Notes under the pieces: generated by a model
Databases searched by the model: none
Told to the model about the DNA's origin: nothing
Seen by the model: the letters and a program-made list of their open reading frames with translations, nothing else
Shown: positions 7,123-17,607 of the stretch, piece after piece
Numbering within the stretch: the stretch's first letter is position 1
Layout of the letters: the number at the start of each line of letters is the position of its first letter
Position numbers and translations under genes: made by a program
Source: Alteriqipengyuania bathyomarina_B
GTDB taxonomy: Bacteria > Pseudomonadota > Alphaproteobacteria > Sphingomonadales > Sphingomonadaceae
Reading direction: 5' to 3'
DNA length: 64,000 nt
Assembly: GCF_038594605.1 (NCBI RefSeq)
Contig: NZ_JBCFZM010000003.1
Span: 186,001-250,000 of the forward strand

Positions 7123-8826
7123 ATGAACATCATGACCCAGCCTTCCGCCGAGCCCGAGATCCAGTCCGCCCCCCGTACCGGGGCGCAGCTGGTCGTCGAC
7201 ACGCTGGACGCGCTCGGGGTAAAATGCGTGTTCGGCTATCCGGGCGGCGCGATCATGCCCGTCTATGATGCGATCGCCCACGGGAAGACCCGCCACATCC
7301 TCGTCCGGCACGAACAGGCTGCGGCGTTTGCGGCGGATTCCTTCGGCCGGCTGACCGGCCGGGCGGGCGTGTGCCTGGCCACTTCGGGCCCGGGGGCAAC
7401 CAACCTGATCACCGGGATCGCCAATGCCTATCTGGACTCGGTCCCGATGGTGGCGATCACCGGGCAGGTTCCGCAGGCGATGATGGGGACGGATGCGTTT
7501 CAGGAAACCGACATCTTCGGGATGACGATGCCGATCGTGAAGCACTCCACGATCGTGCGTGACCCTGCGGATATCCCCGTCGCGCTGGCCGAAGCCTTCG
7601 CCATCGCCGAAAGCGGTCGTCCCGGCCCGGTGCTGGTCGACCTGCCCAAGGATGTGCAGCAGGCCGTGTGCGAGAATCCAGCGAAATGGCGCGGTCAGGC
7701 CGATGTGCTGCAAGCCCCCTCACCCGCCGCCATCGCCGAGGCCGAACGGCTGATCGCGGGCTCCACCAAGCCCCTGTTCTACCTGGGCGGAGGGGTCGCG
7801 CGCGACAATGCCAGCGGCATGGTCCGCCGAATCGTTGAGGAGAGCGGCATCCCGGCCGTGGCAACCCTGCAGGGGCTGGGCGTTCTGCCGCCCGAACATC
7901 CTGCGATGCTCGGCATGTTGGGCATGCATGGCCATCGCGCGGCCAACATGGCGGTGCAGGAAAGCGACCTGCTGATCGTGGTCGGTGCGCGGTTCGACGA
8001 CCGGGCGACCGGCAAGCTGGCGGCCTTCGCACCGCATGCCTCGGTCGTGCATATCGATGTCGATGCTGCCGAACTGGGCAAGCTGCGCCACGCCCATGCG
8101 GCGGTGTGTGGCAACCTGAAGGCGAGTCTCGCCGCGATCGACTTCCAGAAGGGCGATATCGACGCATGGACTCGCTCGACCGCAGCGAACCGCGTGGAGC
8201 ACGCACCGCGCTACGATGCGCCGGGCAACGGCATCTACGCGCCCGCCATGCTCAAGACCCTGTCGGAGCGGGTGGGAGACGACTTCGTCGCGGCCTGCGA
8301 CGTCGGCCAGCACCAGATGTGGGTCGCCCAGCATTGCCGTTTCTCGCGCCCGCAGGCGCACCTGACCTCGGGTGGTCTAGGTGCGATGGGTTACGGCCTG
8401 CCCGCCGCGATCGGCGCCAAGCTGGCCGAGCCCGACAGTCACGTCTTCGCGATCTGCGGCGATGGCGGTTTCCAGATGAATATCCAGGAACTGGCGACCC
8501 TGCGCCGCTATGGCATCCCGGTGAAGATCCTGTTGCTCGACAATGCGATGCTGGGCCTGGTGCGCCAGTGGCAGGAGCTGTTCTTCGCGGGCAATTATTC
8601 CGAGGTCGACCTGTCCGACAATCCCGATTTCGTCGAGGTTGCCAATGCCTTCGGGATCGAGGCCTTTTCGATCGAGCGTCGCGAGGAAGTCGACGACGCG
8701 ATCGACCGCCTGATCGAGGCGCGCGGGCCGATCCTCGCGCATGTCCGGATCGACCCCGAAGAGAACGTCTGGCCGCTGGTGCCGCCGGGCGCATCGAATG
8801 CCGAAATGATGGAGAAGCGCCGATGA
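7123..8826 (+). CDS. ilvB: Acetolactate synthase, large (catalytic) subunit
   Basis: ThDP-dependent condensation of two pyruvates, or pyruvate with 2-ketobutyrate, the committing step of Val/Leu/Ile synthesis. 567 residues from ATG 7123 (a GTG nine bases upstream and an ATG at 7132 are alternatives). Domains in order: PYR domain with the catalytic Glu in LVRHEQAAAFAA, central FAD-type domain, PP domain with the ThDP motif GDGGFQMNIQELATLRRYGIPVKILLLDN. Its partner is the very short small subunit that follows with an ATGA overlap, as in the ilvGM pair of enterobacteria. Confidence 0.95.
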   Translation: MNIMTQPSAEPEIQSAPRTGAQLVVDTLDALGVKCVFGYPGGAIMPVYDAIAHGKTRHILVRHEQAAAFAADSFGRLTGRAGVCLATSGPGATNLITGIANAYLDSVPMVAITGQVPQAMMGTDAFQETDIFGMTMPIVKHSTIVRDPADIPVALAEAFAIAESGRPGPVLVDLPKDVQQAVCENPAKWRGQADVLQAPSPAAIAEAERLIAGSTKPLFYLGGGVARDNASGMVRRIVEESGIPAVATLQGLGVLPPEHPAMLGMLGMHGHRAANMAVQESDLLIVVGARFDDRATGKLAAFAPHASVVHIDVDAAELGKLRHAHAAVCGNLKASLAAIDFQKGDIDAWTRSTAANRVEHAPRYDAPGNGIYAPAMLKTLSERVGDDFVAACDVGQHQMWVAQHCRFSRPQAHLTSGGLGAMGYGLPAAIGAKLAEPDSHVFAICGDGGFQMNIQELATLRRYGIPVKILLLDNAMLGLVRQWQELFFAGNYSEVDLSDNPDFVEVANAFGIEAFSIERREEVDDAIDRLIEARGPILAHVRIDPEENVWPLVPPGASNAEMMEKRR

Positions 8827-9099
8827 TCGCCCCCACGCCTTCACTCGAACATGTCCGCATCGAATTTCGCTGCGCCGAGGGTGCGCTGCGCCGGATCCTC
8901 GGCGTGATCGAGGCGCGCGGCTTTGCCGTGCGCTCGATGCAGATGGGCAGCGACGAAGACCGCTCGATCATGATGCTCGCGCTCGCCCCGCAGGACGAGA
9001 GCCGCCGCGTCGAGACCATGCTCAAGCAGGTCGAGCGGCTGCATGAGACGGAGGCCACCATCCGCCTGAACGGCGCACCTGCTGTCGCGGAGGTCGTCA

Positions 9100-9116
<17 letters not shown>
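8823..9116 (+). CDS. ilvM: Acetolactate synthase small subunit, short IlvM-like ACT protein
   Basis: 97 residues consisting of little more than one ACT domain: LEHVRIEFRCAEGALRRILGVIEARGFAVRSMQMG is the first beta-alpha-beta unit. IlvN and IlvH subunits run from about 95 to 165 residues, the longer ones with a second domain; this one resembles the single-domain IlvM class. ATG 8823 overlaps the ilvB stop (ATGA), and its 3' end overlaps leuA by 17 bases, so all three are coupled. Expected role: activates the large subunit and, depending on type, carries Val feedback. Whether it is Val-sensitive cannot be read from the sequence. Confidence 0.85.
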
Positions 9117-10659
<1,543 letters not shown>

Positions 10660-10669
10660 GGGTATCGCA

Positions 10670-12106
10670 ATGTCTCAACCACGCTTGCTGCCAAGGTCCC
10701 TGTTCGACAAGCTGTGGGACGCGCATGTCGTCGTCCCCGAGAGCGAAGATGCGCCCGCGATCCTCTTCATCGACCTGCATCTGATCCACGAGGTCACCTC
10801 GCCGCAGGCCTTCGCCGTTCTGGAAGAGCGCGGAGTGGCGGTGCGCCGCCCCGACCTGACGCAGGCGACGCTCGACCACTCGACGCCGACCCTGCCGGCG
10901 GATGCGGACGGGCGCCTGCCCTACGCCACGGAAGCGGCAGAGAAGCAGGTCCACCAGCTGGAGGCCAACTGCGCGAAATACGGGATCGACCTCCTCGGGC
11001 TCGACGATGCGCGGCGCGGGATCGTTCACGTGATCGGCCCGGAAATGGGCCTGACCCAGCCGGGCAAGACGATAGTCTGCGGCGACAGCCACACCTCCAC
11101 CCACGGGGCTTTCGGCGCGCTCGCCTTCGGGATCGGCACGACCGAGGTCGGCCATGTGCTGGCGACGCAATGCATCCTCCAGCGCAAGCCAAAATCGATG
11201 CGCATCACCTTTGAAGGCGCGCTGTCGCCCGGCGTTGGCGCGAAGGACATGGCGCTCGCCATGATCGCGCAGATCGGTGCCGACGGCGGGCAGGGGTACG
11301 CAGTCGAATTCGCCGGAGAGGCAGTCCGGGCGCTGTCGATGGAAGGCCGCATGACGCTGTGCAACATGGCAATCGAGGCCGGTGCGCGCGTCGGCATGAT
11401 CGCGCCCGACGAAACCACCTTCGCCTACCTCGAAGGGCGCGAGCGCTCTCCGCAGGGCGATGAGTGGGACGCAGCGGTCGCGCGGTGGCGCGAGCTTCCC
11501 TCCGACCCCGATGCGAGTTTCGACACCGAAGTCACCGTCGATGCCTCCGCGATCCGCCCGATGATCACCTATGGCGTATCGCCCGATGCCGCCGCGCCGG
11601 TCACCGGCAACGCTCCTACGCCCGCCAACGACTCCGAACGCGAGGCCGCCGAATACATGCGCTTCGCCGCCGACCGGCCCTTTGCCGAGGCGAAGGTCGA
11701 CCGGGTCTTCATCGGCAGTTGCACCAATTCGCGTATGTCCGACCTGCGCGAAGCCGCAGAGGTGCTGCGCGGGCGCACAGTGGCCGAGGGTGTGACCGCG
11801 CTGATCGTCCCCGGCTCCGAAGCGATCCGTCGGCAGGCCGAGGCCGAGGGACTGGACGCGATCTTCACCGAGGCGGGGGCCGAATGGCGCCTGCCCGGCT
11901 GCTCTATGTGCATCGCGATGAACGGAGATCAGGGCGCACCGGGCGAACTCGTGGTTTCGACTTCCAATCGCAACTTCGTCGGTCGGCAGGGCAAGGGCGT
12001 GCGCACTGTGCTCGCCGGGCCCGCAACCGCCGCCGCCTGCGCGATCGCGGGCCATATCGCCGATCCATCGCACTATCTGAGCACGGAGGCACGCGATGCA
12101 GCCTGA
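10670..12106 (+). CDS. leuC: 3-isopropylmalate dehydratase, large subunit
   Basis: Isomerises 2- to 3-isopropylmalate with LeuD. 478 residues, aconitase fold. The [4Fe-4S] ligands are visible in VFIGSCTNSRMSDLR (one Cys) and LPGCSMCIAMNGD (two Cys, CxxC), with the substrate-site motif CGDSHTSTHGAFGALAFGIGTTE. ATG 10670 lies 10 bases after the leuA stop with AAGGG upstream. Its 3' end overlaps leuD by 11 bases. Confidence 0.97.
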   Translation: MSQPRLLPRSLFDKLWDAHVVVPESEDAPAILFIDLHLIHEVTSPQAFAVLEERGVAVRRPDLTQATLDHSTPTLPADADGRLPYATEAAEKQVHQLEANCAKYGIDLLGLDDARRGIVHVIGPEMGLTQPGKTIVCGDSHTSTHGAFGALAFGIGTTEVGHVLATQCILQRKPKSMRITFEGALSPGVGAKDMALAMIAQIGADGGQGYAVEFAGEAVRALSMEGRMTLCNMAIEAGARVGMIAPDETTFAYLEGRERSPQGDEWDAAVARWRELPSDPDASFDTEVTVDASAIRPMITYGVSPDAAAPVTGNAPTPANDSEREAAEYMRFAADRPFAEAKVDRVFIGSCTNSRMSDLREAAEVLRGRTVAEGVTALIVPGSEAIRRQAEAEGLDAIFTEAGAEWRLPGCSMCIAMNGDQGAPGELVVSTSNRNFVGRQGKGVRTVLAGPATAAACAIAGHIADPSHYLSTEARDAA

Positions 12107-12677
12107 TCCGTTCACCCGGCTGGAGGCGCGCACGCTGGTCGTCCGTCAGTCCAACATCGACACCGACCAGATCATCCCCGCGCGCTTTCTCACCACCACC
12201 ACCCGCGAAGGGCTGGGCGCGAACGCGTTCTACGATTGGCGCTATACCGCCGACGATCAGCCCAAGAATGCCTCGCCATTCCCGGTCGCAGGCGCAGGCG
12301 ACCGCCAGGTGCTCGTCGCAGGGCCCAACTTCGGCTGCGGCTCCTCGCGCGAACACGCGCCTTGGGCGCTGCTCGATTACGGTTTCAGAGCTGTGGTCAG
12401 CTCGGACATTGCCGACATCTTCAAGAGCAACTCGCTCAAGAACGGCCTGCTGCCGGTCGAGGTCGATGCCGAAACCCATGCTGCCCTCCTCGAACGGCCC
12501 GGCATCGCCATCGCGATCGATCTGGAGGAATGCACGCTGAGGACCGAAGACGGGATCGAAGCCAGCTTCACGGTCGAGCCTTTCGCTCGCCGCTGCCTGC
12601 TCGACGGGGTCGATCCGCTCGGCCACATCCTCGCCCATGATGCGGACATCGCCGAATATGAGGCGAGGGCAGCGTGA
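12096..12677 (+). CDS. leuD: 3-isopropylmalate dehydratase, small subunit
   Basis: Swivel-domain partner of LeuC, 193 residues. Characteristic blocks are NIDTDQIIPARFL near the N terminus and GPNFGCGSSREHAPWALLDYGF in the middle, where the Ser-Arg pair contacts substrate. ATG 12096 lies inside the end of leuC, and its own end overlaps the GTG of leuB by four bases, a fully coupled trio. Confidence 0.96.
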   Translation: MQPDPFTRLEARTLVVRQSNIDTDQIIPARFLTTTTREGLGANAFYDWRYTADDQPKNASPFPVAGAGDRQVLVAGPNFGCGSSREHAPWALLDYGFRAVVSSDIADIFKSNSLKNGLLPVEVDAETHAALLERPGIAIAIDLEECTLRTEDGIEASFTVEPFARRCLLDGVDPLGHILAHDADIAEYEARAA

Positions 12678-13726
12678 GCCACACGATCGTATTGCTGCCG
12701 GGCGACGGCATCGGCCCCGAAGTCGCCGCCGCCGCGCGTGCGGTGCTGGAGGCGGTAGCGCCGCACCATGGCTTGTCGCTTACCTTCGAAAGCCACGACA
12801 TCGGCGGCTGCGCCATCGATGCGCACGGCGATCCTTTCCCCGAGGCCACCGCGAAGGCATGTGCCACGGCCGACGCCGTCTTCCTCGGCGCGGTCGGCGG
12901 GCCGAAATGGGACGGCGGAGGGCCCCGGCCCGAGGCGGGCCTGCTCGCCCTGCGCAAGACGCTCGGCGCCTTTGCCAACCTGCGCCCGATCACGCTGTTT
13001 CCTGGCCTCGAGCACCTCTCGCCGCTCAAGGAAGAGCGGGTGGCCGGCACCGACATGCTGATCGTGCGCGAACTGACTGGCGGGATCTATTTCGGCGACA
13101 AGGTGGAAGGGGACGACCACGCCTCGGACCTGTGCAGCTATTCGCGCGACGAGGTCGAGCGGATCGCCCGGATCGCCTTCGCTGCCGCGCGCGAGCGCAA
13201 GGGACGGGTCACCTCGGTCGACAAGGCTAACGTGCTCGCCACCAGCCGCCTGTGGCGCAAGACCGTGGTTGCCCTCAGGGACGCCGACTATCCCGATGTT
13301 GAACTCGATCACGTGCTGGTCGACGCGATGGCGATGAAGCTGATCGAGCAGCCCTCTGCCTTCGACGTCATCCTGACCGAGAACATGTTCGGCGACATCC
13401 TGAGCGACGAGGCGTCGGTGATCGCGGGTTCGATCGGCCTCGCGCCCTCGGCCTCGCTGTCGCAGACCCACGGCGGCCTCTACGAACCGATCCACGGCTC
13501 CGCCCCCGATATCGCAGGCCAGGGCAAGGCCAACCCGATCGGCGCAATGCTCAGCGCGGCGATGCTGCTGCGCCACGCCCTCGACGCCGGCGGTGCCGCC
13601 GCGCATATCGAACGGGCGGTGGCCGATTGCCTCGCCGGTGGCGTCGGCACGGCGGACATCGGAGGCACTGAGCACACCGACGCCGTGATCGCCGCGGTAT
13701 GCGACCGGATCGGCGAAGCGGGCTGA
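12674..13726 (+). CDS. leuB: 3-isopropylmalate dehydrogenase
   Basis: NAD+-dependent oxidation and decarboxylation to 2-ketoisocaproate, the last leucine-specific step before transamination. 350 residues, GTG start at 12674 (GTGA overlap with the leuD stop). Motifs: IVLLPGDGIGPEV, GGPKWDG, RELTGGIYFGD (substrate Arg), DKANVLATSRLWR, LVDAMAMKLI and TENMFGDILSDEASVI (metal Asp residues), YEPIHGSAPDIAG. It ends the ilv-leu operon; no strong terminator is visible before the tRNA gene. Confidence 0.97.
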   Translation: MSHTIVLLPGDGIGPEVAAAARAVLEAVAPHHGLSLTFESHDIGGCAIDAHGDPFPEATAKACATADAVFLGAVGGPKWDGGGPRPEAGLLALRKTLGAFANLRPITLFPGLEHLSPLKEERVAGTDMLIVRELTGGIYFGDKVEGDDHASDLCSYSRDEVERIARIAFAAARERKGRVTSVDKANVLATSRLWRKTVVALRDADYPDVELDHVLVDAMAMKLIEQPSAFDVILTENMFGDILSDEASVIAGSIGLAPSASLSQTHGGLYEPIHGSAPDIAGQGKANPIGAMLSAAMLLRHALDAGGAAAHIERAVADCLAGGVGTADIGGTEHTDAVIAAVCDRIGEAG

Positions 13727-13797
13727 ATCGATGCCTTCCCGATTTTTCGTTGCGGCCACGCCAGCACGACGATAAGGGGCGTCCCTCCAAGCGAAGT

Positions 13798-13873
13798 GCC
13801 GCTTTAGCTCAGTTGGTAGAGCACATCATTCGTAATGATGGGGTCAGGTGTTCGAGTCACCTAAGCGGCACCA
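13798..13873 (+). tRNA. tRNA-Thr (anticodon CGT)
   Basis: Complete cloverleaf. The acceptor arm GCCGCTT (13798-13804) pairs with AAGCGGC (13863-13869), with discriminator A at 13870 and an encoded CCA at 13871-13873. The D-loop region is AGCTCAGTTGGTAGAGC, the anticodon stem ATCAT/ATGAT flanks a TTCGTAA loop with CGT at 13831-13833, and the T-loop is GTTCGAGTC. It reads ACG codons. Confidence 0.96.
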
Positions 13874-14207
13874 CCATCCTCAGCTTATCCGCGCGCTGCT
13901 GTAAGGCGAAAGGCCGTTCGGCTGGTTGCGCCAGTGGGAAGCGAGTGGGTGGGCAGCCGCCGTTGCGCGAGCGCGCGGGGTGGTTGGAGCTGGAACTGCA
14001 GCTGGCTGGCGCGCGCCCGTTGGCGACCGCATCGACCGCCTCAACGGTATCGACGATGTCTTCGGTCGAGCGCTCGACCTTTTTGGCTTCGCGCTTGATC
14101 TCCTTCATCTTCTTGCCGAGGCCGCCGAACTGGCCAGCCTCGACCGGAGTCGAAACAACGGTAGCCGCCAGCGCAAGGCCGACGGCAGTCATGATTGCAA
14201 GTTTCAT
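13857..14207 (-). CDS. Small exported protein, probably with a decayed 3' end
   Basis: ATG 14207 has a GGAG site upstream. The first 24 residues are a convincing signal peptide (MKLAIMTAVGLALAA...VEA), followed by a charged helical stretch GQFGGLGKKMKEIKREAKKVERSTEDIVDTVEAVDAVANG. After about residue 65 the composition turns to Cys/Ser/Arg/Pro-rich sequence unlike the first half, and the frame only stops inside the tRNA-Thr gene, antisense to it. That suggests the true end was lost by frameshift. No family recognised. Confidence 0.5.
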   Translation of the reverse strand: MKLAIMTAVGLALAATVVSTPVEAGQFGGLGKKMKEIKREAKKVERSTEDIVDTVEAVDAVANGRAPASCSSSSNHPARSRNGGCPPTRFPLAQPAERPFALQQRADKLRMVVPLR

Positions 14208-14268
14208 TTAAGCGATCTCCTGCTGTGAGTGATCGGCATGCAATGCTGCGAGGATCGGCTCGGATGAA

Positions 14269-14284
14269 TATCCCATATGGGATA
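14269..14284. promoter_or_regulatory. 16-bp perfect palindrome upstream of a small exported-protein gene
   Basis: TATCCCATATGGGATA reads identically on both strands. It lies 62 bases upstream of the start at 14207 and just before the decayed region. An operator for that gene is the simplest idea; nothing else identifies it. Confidence 0.35.
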
Positions 14285-14419
14285 GTGGCGCGTGTTCCAG
14301 CCGCGCTCACCCTGCAAGAGGCCGCCCGCTGACCTTCAACCGAACGACCGGAGGTTGAGGCGCGAAGCTACGATCAGGGCGGGCCGACCAGGATTGTCCA
14401 GTGATCCAAGTTCCCATCG

Positions 14420-15109
14420 TTACGCTCTATTGGGCACCATTTTAGGGGAGGTAGGAAACTGCCATTTGCTGGTGCCCGCATAAGAGGTGATACCCCCATA
14501 AGAGGAAGGCGAGAACACCTGGTCTGCCCCATTGGGGTAACGACCATTTTGCGCCCTGACCGTCGTTTTTGCACGCGACCGACCACGCCATTGGATGCTC
14601 GTTGGGCATCGTGCAGAACCAATTGTAATAGAACAGCCGTCCGGGAGGGATACCAAGCGCGTGGACCGGGTGCGCATCACGGCACCAGGCATTGCCCTGA
14701 TCCCCTGTAAGACATGCCCCAAGCCGAATAGGTGCCGTTGAAGCTCGGAGTCTCCTTTAGCGTGTGGCGCAAGCGTGTTGAACTGCGTCCGTCGCTGTCT
14801 CGTGCCGCTGGCACTGACACTGACACTGACACCGGTGGCGGCCAATACCGAAAAATGGTCGGCCGTGGTCCGCGCCGCGTCGAAGCACTCGATAAACCGG
14901 TTCTGGTATGGGTTGCCTGGCGTGATGGATTGCCACTCGGCACTGCCCTCCTTCGACTGGCACCGGCTCGCCATTTTATTCAGTTTGGTGCCGTGATCGC
15001 CGATGATCGTGTGGGGCCTCGCCATACGCGGGAACACCGCGGCATCGAGCTCACGCCTGCTTCTCGATTCCGAAACGGCCCGGCCCAATTTGAGCCATGG
15101 GATTAGCAT
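14420..15109 (-). pseudogene. IS3-type transposase relic in a decayed stretch
   Basis: On the - strand, about 14870-15019 encodes RPHTIIGDHGTKLNK followed at the right distance by AEWQSITPGNPYQNRFIECF. This is recognisably the middle of the DDE integrase core of IS3-family OrfB (compare DNGTE and the PGxPxQNxFIESFN signature), with the conserved Glu retained. Both sides lose similarity, no terminal inverted repeats are visible, and the remainder of the frame is noise including an in-frame hexamer repeat. The 14208-15327 interval holds no other gene I can support. Confidence 0.6.
14812..14832. repeat. Short tandem hexamer repeat (CACTGA, 3.5 copies)
   Basis: Three and a half perfect copies of a six-base unit. 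It lies in the decayed transposase region and adds alternating Val-Ser to the residual - strand frame. Probably slippage in non-functional DNA. Confidence 0.6.
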
Positions 15110-15327
15110 CGGCTAGCTCAGTCAGAGTGGGGGCAGCGTGATTTGCCAGTTGTGTGGGTTCTCATCCTCGGACTCAAAGGGCCACCGATTTTTCACTTAC
15201 GGAGAGAGACGCTCGTGTTCCAGACGCCATACCGGGCAAAGCTGGCTCCAATTACAATTTCTGGGCCCGAAAGCAGTCTTTCCGCTATCGATCTGCTGTA
15301 GGCGGGCAGTAGATGTGGTGGCGAGTT

Positions 15328-17607
15328 TCAACTCGCCATGCGATGGGCGACCAACACGTCTACCACCGCAGGGTCCGCCAGCGTCGAGGTGTCGCCAACT
15401 TCGTCAGGCTTGCCTTCGGCGATCTTGCGCAGCACGCGCCGCATGATCTTGCCCGATCGCGTCTTGGGAAGGTCGGGCGCGAACTGGATGACGTCGGGCG
15501 TGGCGAACGGTCCGATCTCGCTGCGCACCAGATCGCGCAGTTCCTGGCGCAGGGCATCGCTCGGCTCTTCGCCCGCCTTCAGCGTGACGAAGGCATGGAT
15601 GCCCTGGCCCTTGATATCGTGCGGCATTCCCACGACGGCGGCCTCGGCCACCAGCACATGCTCGTCGAGCGCGTTTTCGACTTCGGCAGTGCCCATGCGG
15701 TGCCCCGACACGTTGATGACGTCATCGACCCGGCCGGTGATCCAGTAATAGCCATCCTCGTCTCGCCGCGCGCCGTCGCCGGTGAAATAGGTTCCGGGGA
15801 AGGTGCTGAAATAGGTCTGGAAGAAGCGATCGTGATCGGCGAAGATGGTGCGCATCTGGCCCGGCCAGCTGCGGGTGAGCACCAGATTGCCCTGTGTCGC
15901 TCTGGCCAGCACATGCCCTTCGCCATCGACCAGTTCGGGCTGGACTCCGGGAAGCGGCAGGGTCGCGCTGCCGGGCTTGGTTTCGGTCGCGCCTGGGACG
16001 GGAGCGATCAGCGCGCCGCCGGTTTCGGTCTGCCACCAGGTGTCGACGATGGGGCATTCGCCGCGCCCGACGATGTCATGATACCATTCCCACGCTTCGT
16101 GGTTGATCGGCTCTCCCACCGTTCCCAGCAGGCGTATCGATGACAGGTCGTGGCGCGTCACCCAGCGATCGCCCTGCCGCATCAGTGCGCGGATCGCGGT
16201 CGGCGCGGTGTAGAAGATCGTTACGCCGAGGCGCTGGCTGGTCTCCCACAAACGGCCCGGATCGGGATAGCTTGGCACCCCGTCGAACATGACCGTGCGC
16301 GCCCCGTTGGAGAGCGGGCCGTAGACGACATAGGTGTGCCCGGTGATCCAGCCGACATCGGCGGTGCACCAGAACAGATCGTCGGCCACGTCCTTACCCT
16401 CTTCGGGTCCGAACAGCAGATCGTAGGTCAGCGTCGACCACAGCAGATACCCGCCGGTGGTGTGCAGCACGCCCTTGGGCTTGCCGGTCGAGCCTGAGGT
16501 GTAGAGGATGAACAGCGGATCTTCGGCGTTCATCGCTTCGGGCGGGCATTCGTCGGAAACGTCCGCACACGCATCCTCCCACCAGATGTCGCGCCCCTCG
16601 CGCATCGCCACGTCACCACCCGTCCGCTGCATGACGATGACCGTATCGACGTCGCTCGCCCGTTCCAGTGCGCTATCGACATTGGCTTTGAGCGCAATGC
16701 GCTTGCCACCGCGCGTGCCTTCGTCGGCGGTGACGACCAGCGTCGCACCGCAATCGGCGATCCGATCGGCCAGGCTATCCGGCGAGAAGCCGCCGAAGAC
16801 GACCGAATGGACCGCGCCGATCCGGGCGCAGGCGAGCATCGCGATCGCCGCTTCGGGCACCATCGGCATATAGAGGATCACTCGGTCGCCCTTGCCGATC
16901 CCGTTGGCTTTCAGGACATTGGCGAAGCGACAGACATGCCCGTGCAACTCGCGATAGGTGAGCGTGCGCCCTTCGCCCGGCTCGTCGCCTTCGAACACGA
17001 TCGCCGGCTGGTCGCCGCGCGTATCGAGGTGGCGGTCGAGGCAATTGACCGAGACGTTCAGCTCGCCATCGGCAAACCAGCGAATGCCGAAATCGGCATG
17101 ATCGAAGCTGCTCTCGTCCGCCTTCGTCGGGAAGGTGCTCCAGTCGAGCCGGTGCGCTTCGACCAGCCAGAAGCTGTCCGCGTCACTCTCGATCGATGCC
17201 TGCATGGCGCGAAGCCTGTCTGCCTTGTGCAACATGGCGATTTCTCTCTCCCCATAGGCCCGGCTTCGCACGAGGAAGCGCCGGCCCGTTCCATTATCGA
17301 GGCTGAACATGCCGCCTCGCCCTTCCACCACATCAAGGATAAGCTGCGTGTGTTTCCACGCTGCGAACTGCGCCGCGCCGATATAGACCGGCGTGGTGCC
17401 GATCGTGCCCAGCAGCACGTCCGACCCGCCGAGGCGGAACTCGCCGCGCGGATAGACCATCGGGCTGGAGCCGTCACAGCACCCGCCCGACTGGTGGATC
17501 AGCACGGGGCCGTGACGTTCGATGATCTGGCCCAGCAGGGCCGTGGCCGCGTCGGTGACGATCACGCGGCGGACCACGCGGCCCTCCGGCGCGGCACTTT
17601 GCATCAT
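15328..17607 (-). CDS. DUF779-acetyl-CoA synthetase fusion protein
   Basis: 759 residues. Residues about 10-118 are a DUF779 domain (HGPVLIHQSGGCCDGSSPM, then IGAAQFAAWKHTQLILDV), normally a separate protein of about 120 residues encoded beside aldehyde dehydrogenases. From about 122 a full AMP-forming acetyl-CoA synthetase follows: YTSGSTGKPKGVLHT near residue 370, WWQTETGG, YFTGDGARRDEDGYYWITGRVDDVINVSGHR, and KTRSGKIMRR near 717 with the catalytic, acetylation-regulated Lys. The frame is continuous, with no slippery sequence at the joint. The start overlaps the alcohol dehydrogenase stop (ATGA). Together the operon would convert ethanol to acetyl-CoA. An internal ATG in EREIAMLHKAD could in principle also start an Acs-only product. 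Confidence 0.88.
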   Translation of the reverse strand: MMQSAAPEGRVVRRVIVTDAATALLGQIIERHGPVLIHQSGGCCDGSSPMVYPRGEFRLGGSDVLLGTIGTTPVYIGAAQFAAWKHTQLILDVVEGRGGMFSLDNGTGRRFLVRSRAYGEREIAMLHKADRLRAMQASIESDADSFWLVEAHRLDWSTFPTKADESSFDHADFGIRWFADGELNVSVNCLDRHLDTRGDQPAIVFEGDEPGEGRTLTYRELHGHVCRFANVLKANGIGKGDRVILYMPMVPEAAIAMLACARIGAVHSVVFGGFSPDSLADRIADCGATLVVTADEGTRGGKRIALKANVDSALERASDVDTVIVMQRTGGDVAMREGRDIWWEDACADVSDECPPEAMNAEDPLFILYTSGSTGKPKGVLHTTGGYLLWSTLTYDLLFGPEEGKDVADDLFWCTADVGWITGHTYVVYGPLSNGARTVMFDGVPSYPDPGRLWETSQRLGVTIFYTAPTAIRALMRQGDRWVTRHDLSSIRLLGTVGEPINHEAWEWYHDIVGRGECPIVDTWWQTETGGALIAPVPGATETKPGSATLPLPGVQPELVDGEGHVLARATQGNLVLTRSWPGQMRTIFADHDRFFQTYFSTFPGTYFTGDGARRDEDGYYWITGRVDDVINVSGHRMGTAEVENALDEHVLVAEAAVVGMPHDIKGQGIHAFVTLKAGEEPSDALRQELRDLVRSEIGPFATPDVIQFAPDLPKTRSGKIMRRVLRKIAEGKPDEVGDTSTLADPAVVDVLVAHRMAS

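Noticed and set aside
14812..14832. Hexamer tandem repeat as phase-variation switch
   Set aside because: Unit length is a multiple of three, so copy change would not shift frame, and it lies in a pseudogene.
15108..15140. GGCTAGCTCAGTCAGAG, resembling a tRNA D-arm
   Set aside because: No matching acceptor stem, anticodon arm or T-arm follows; at best a short chance match in decayed DNA.
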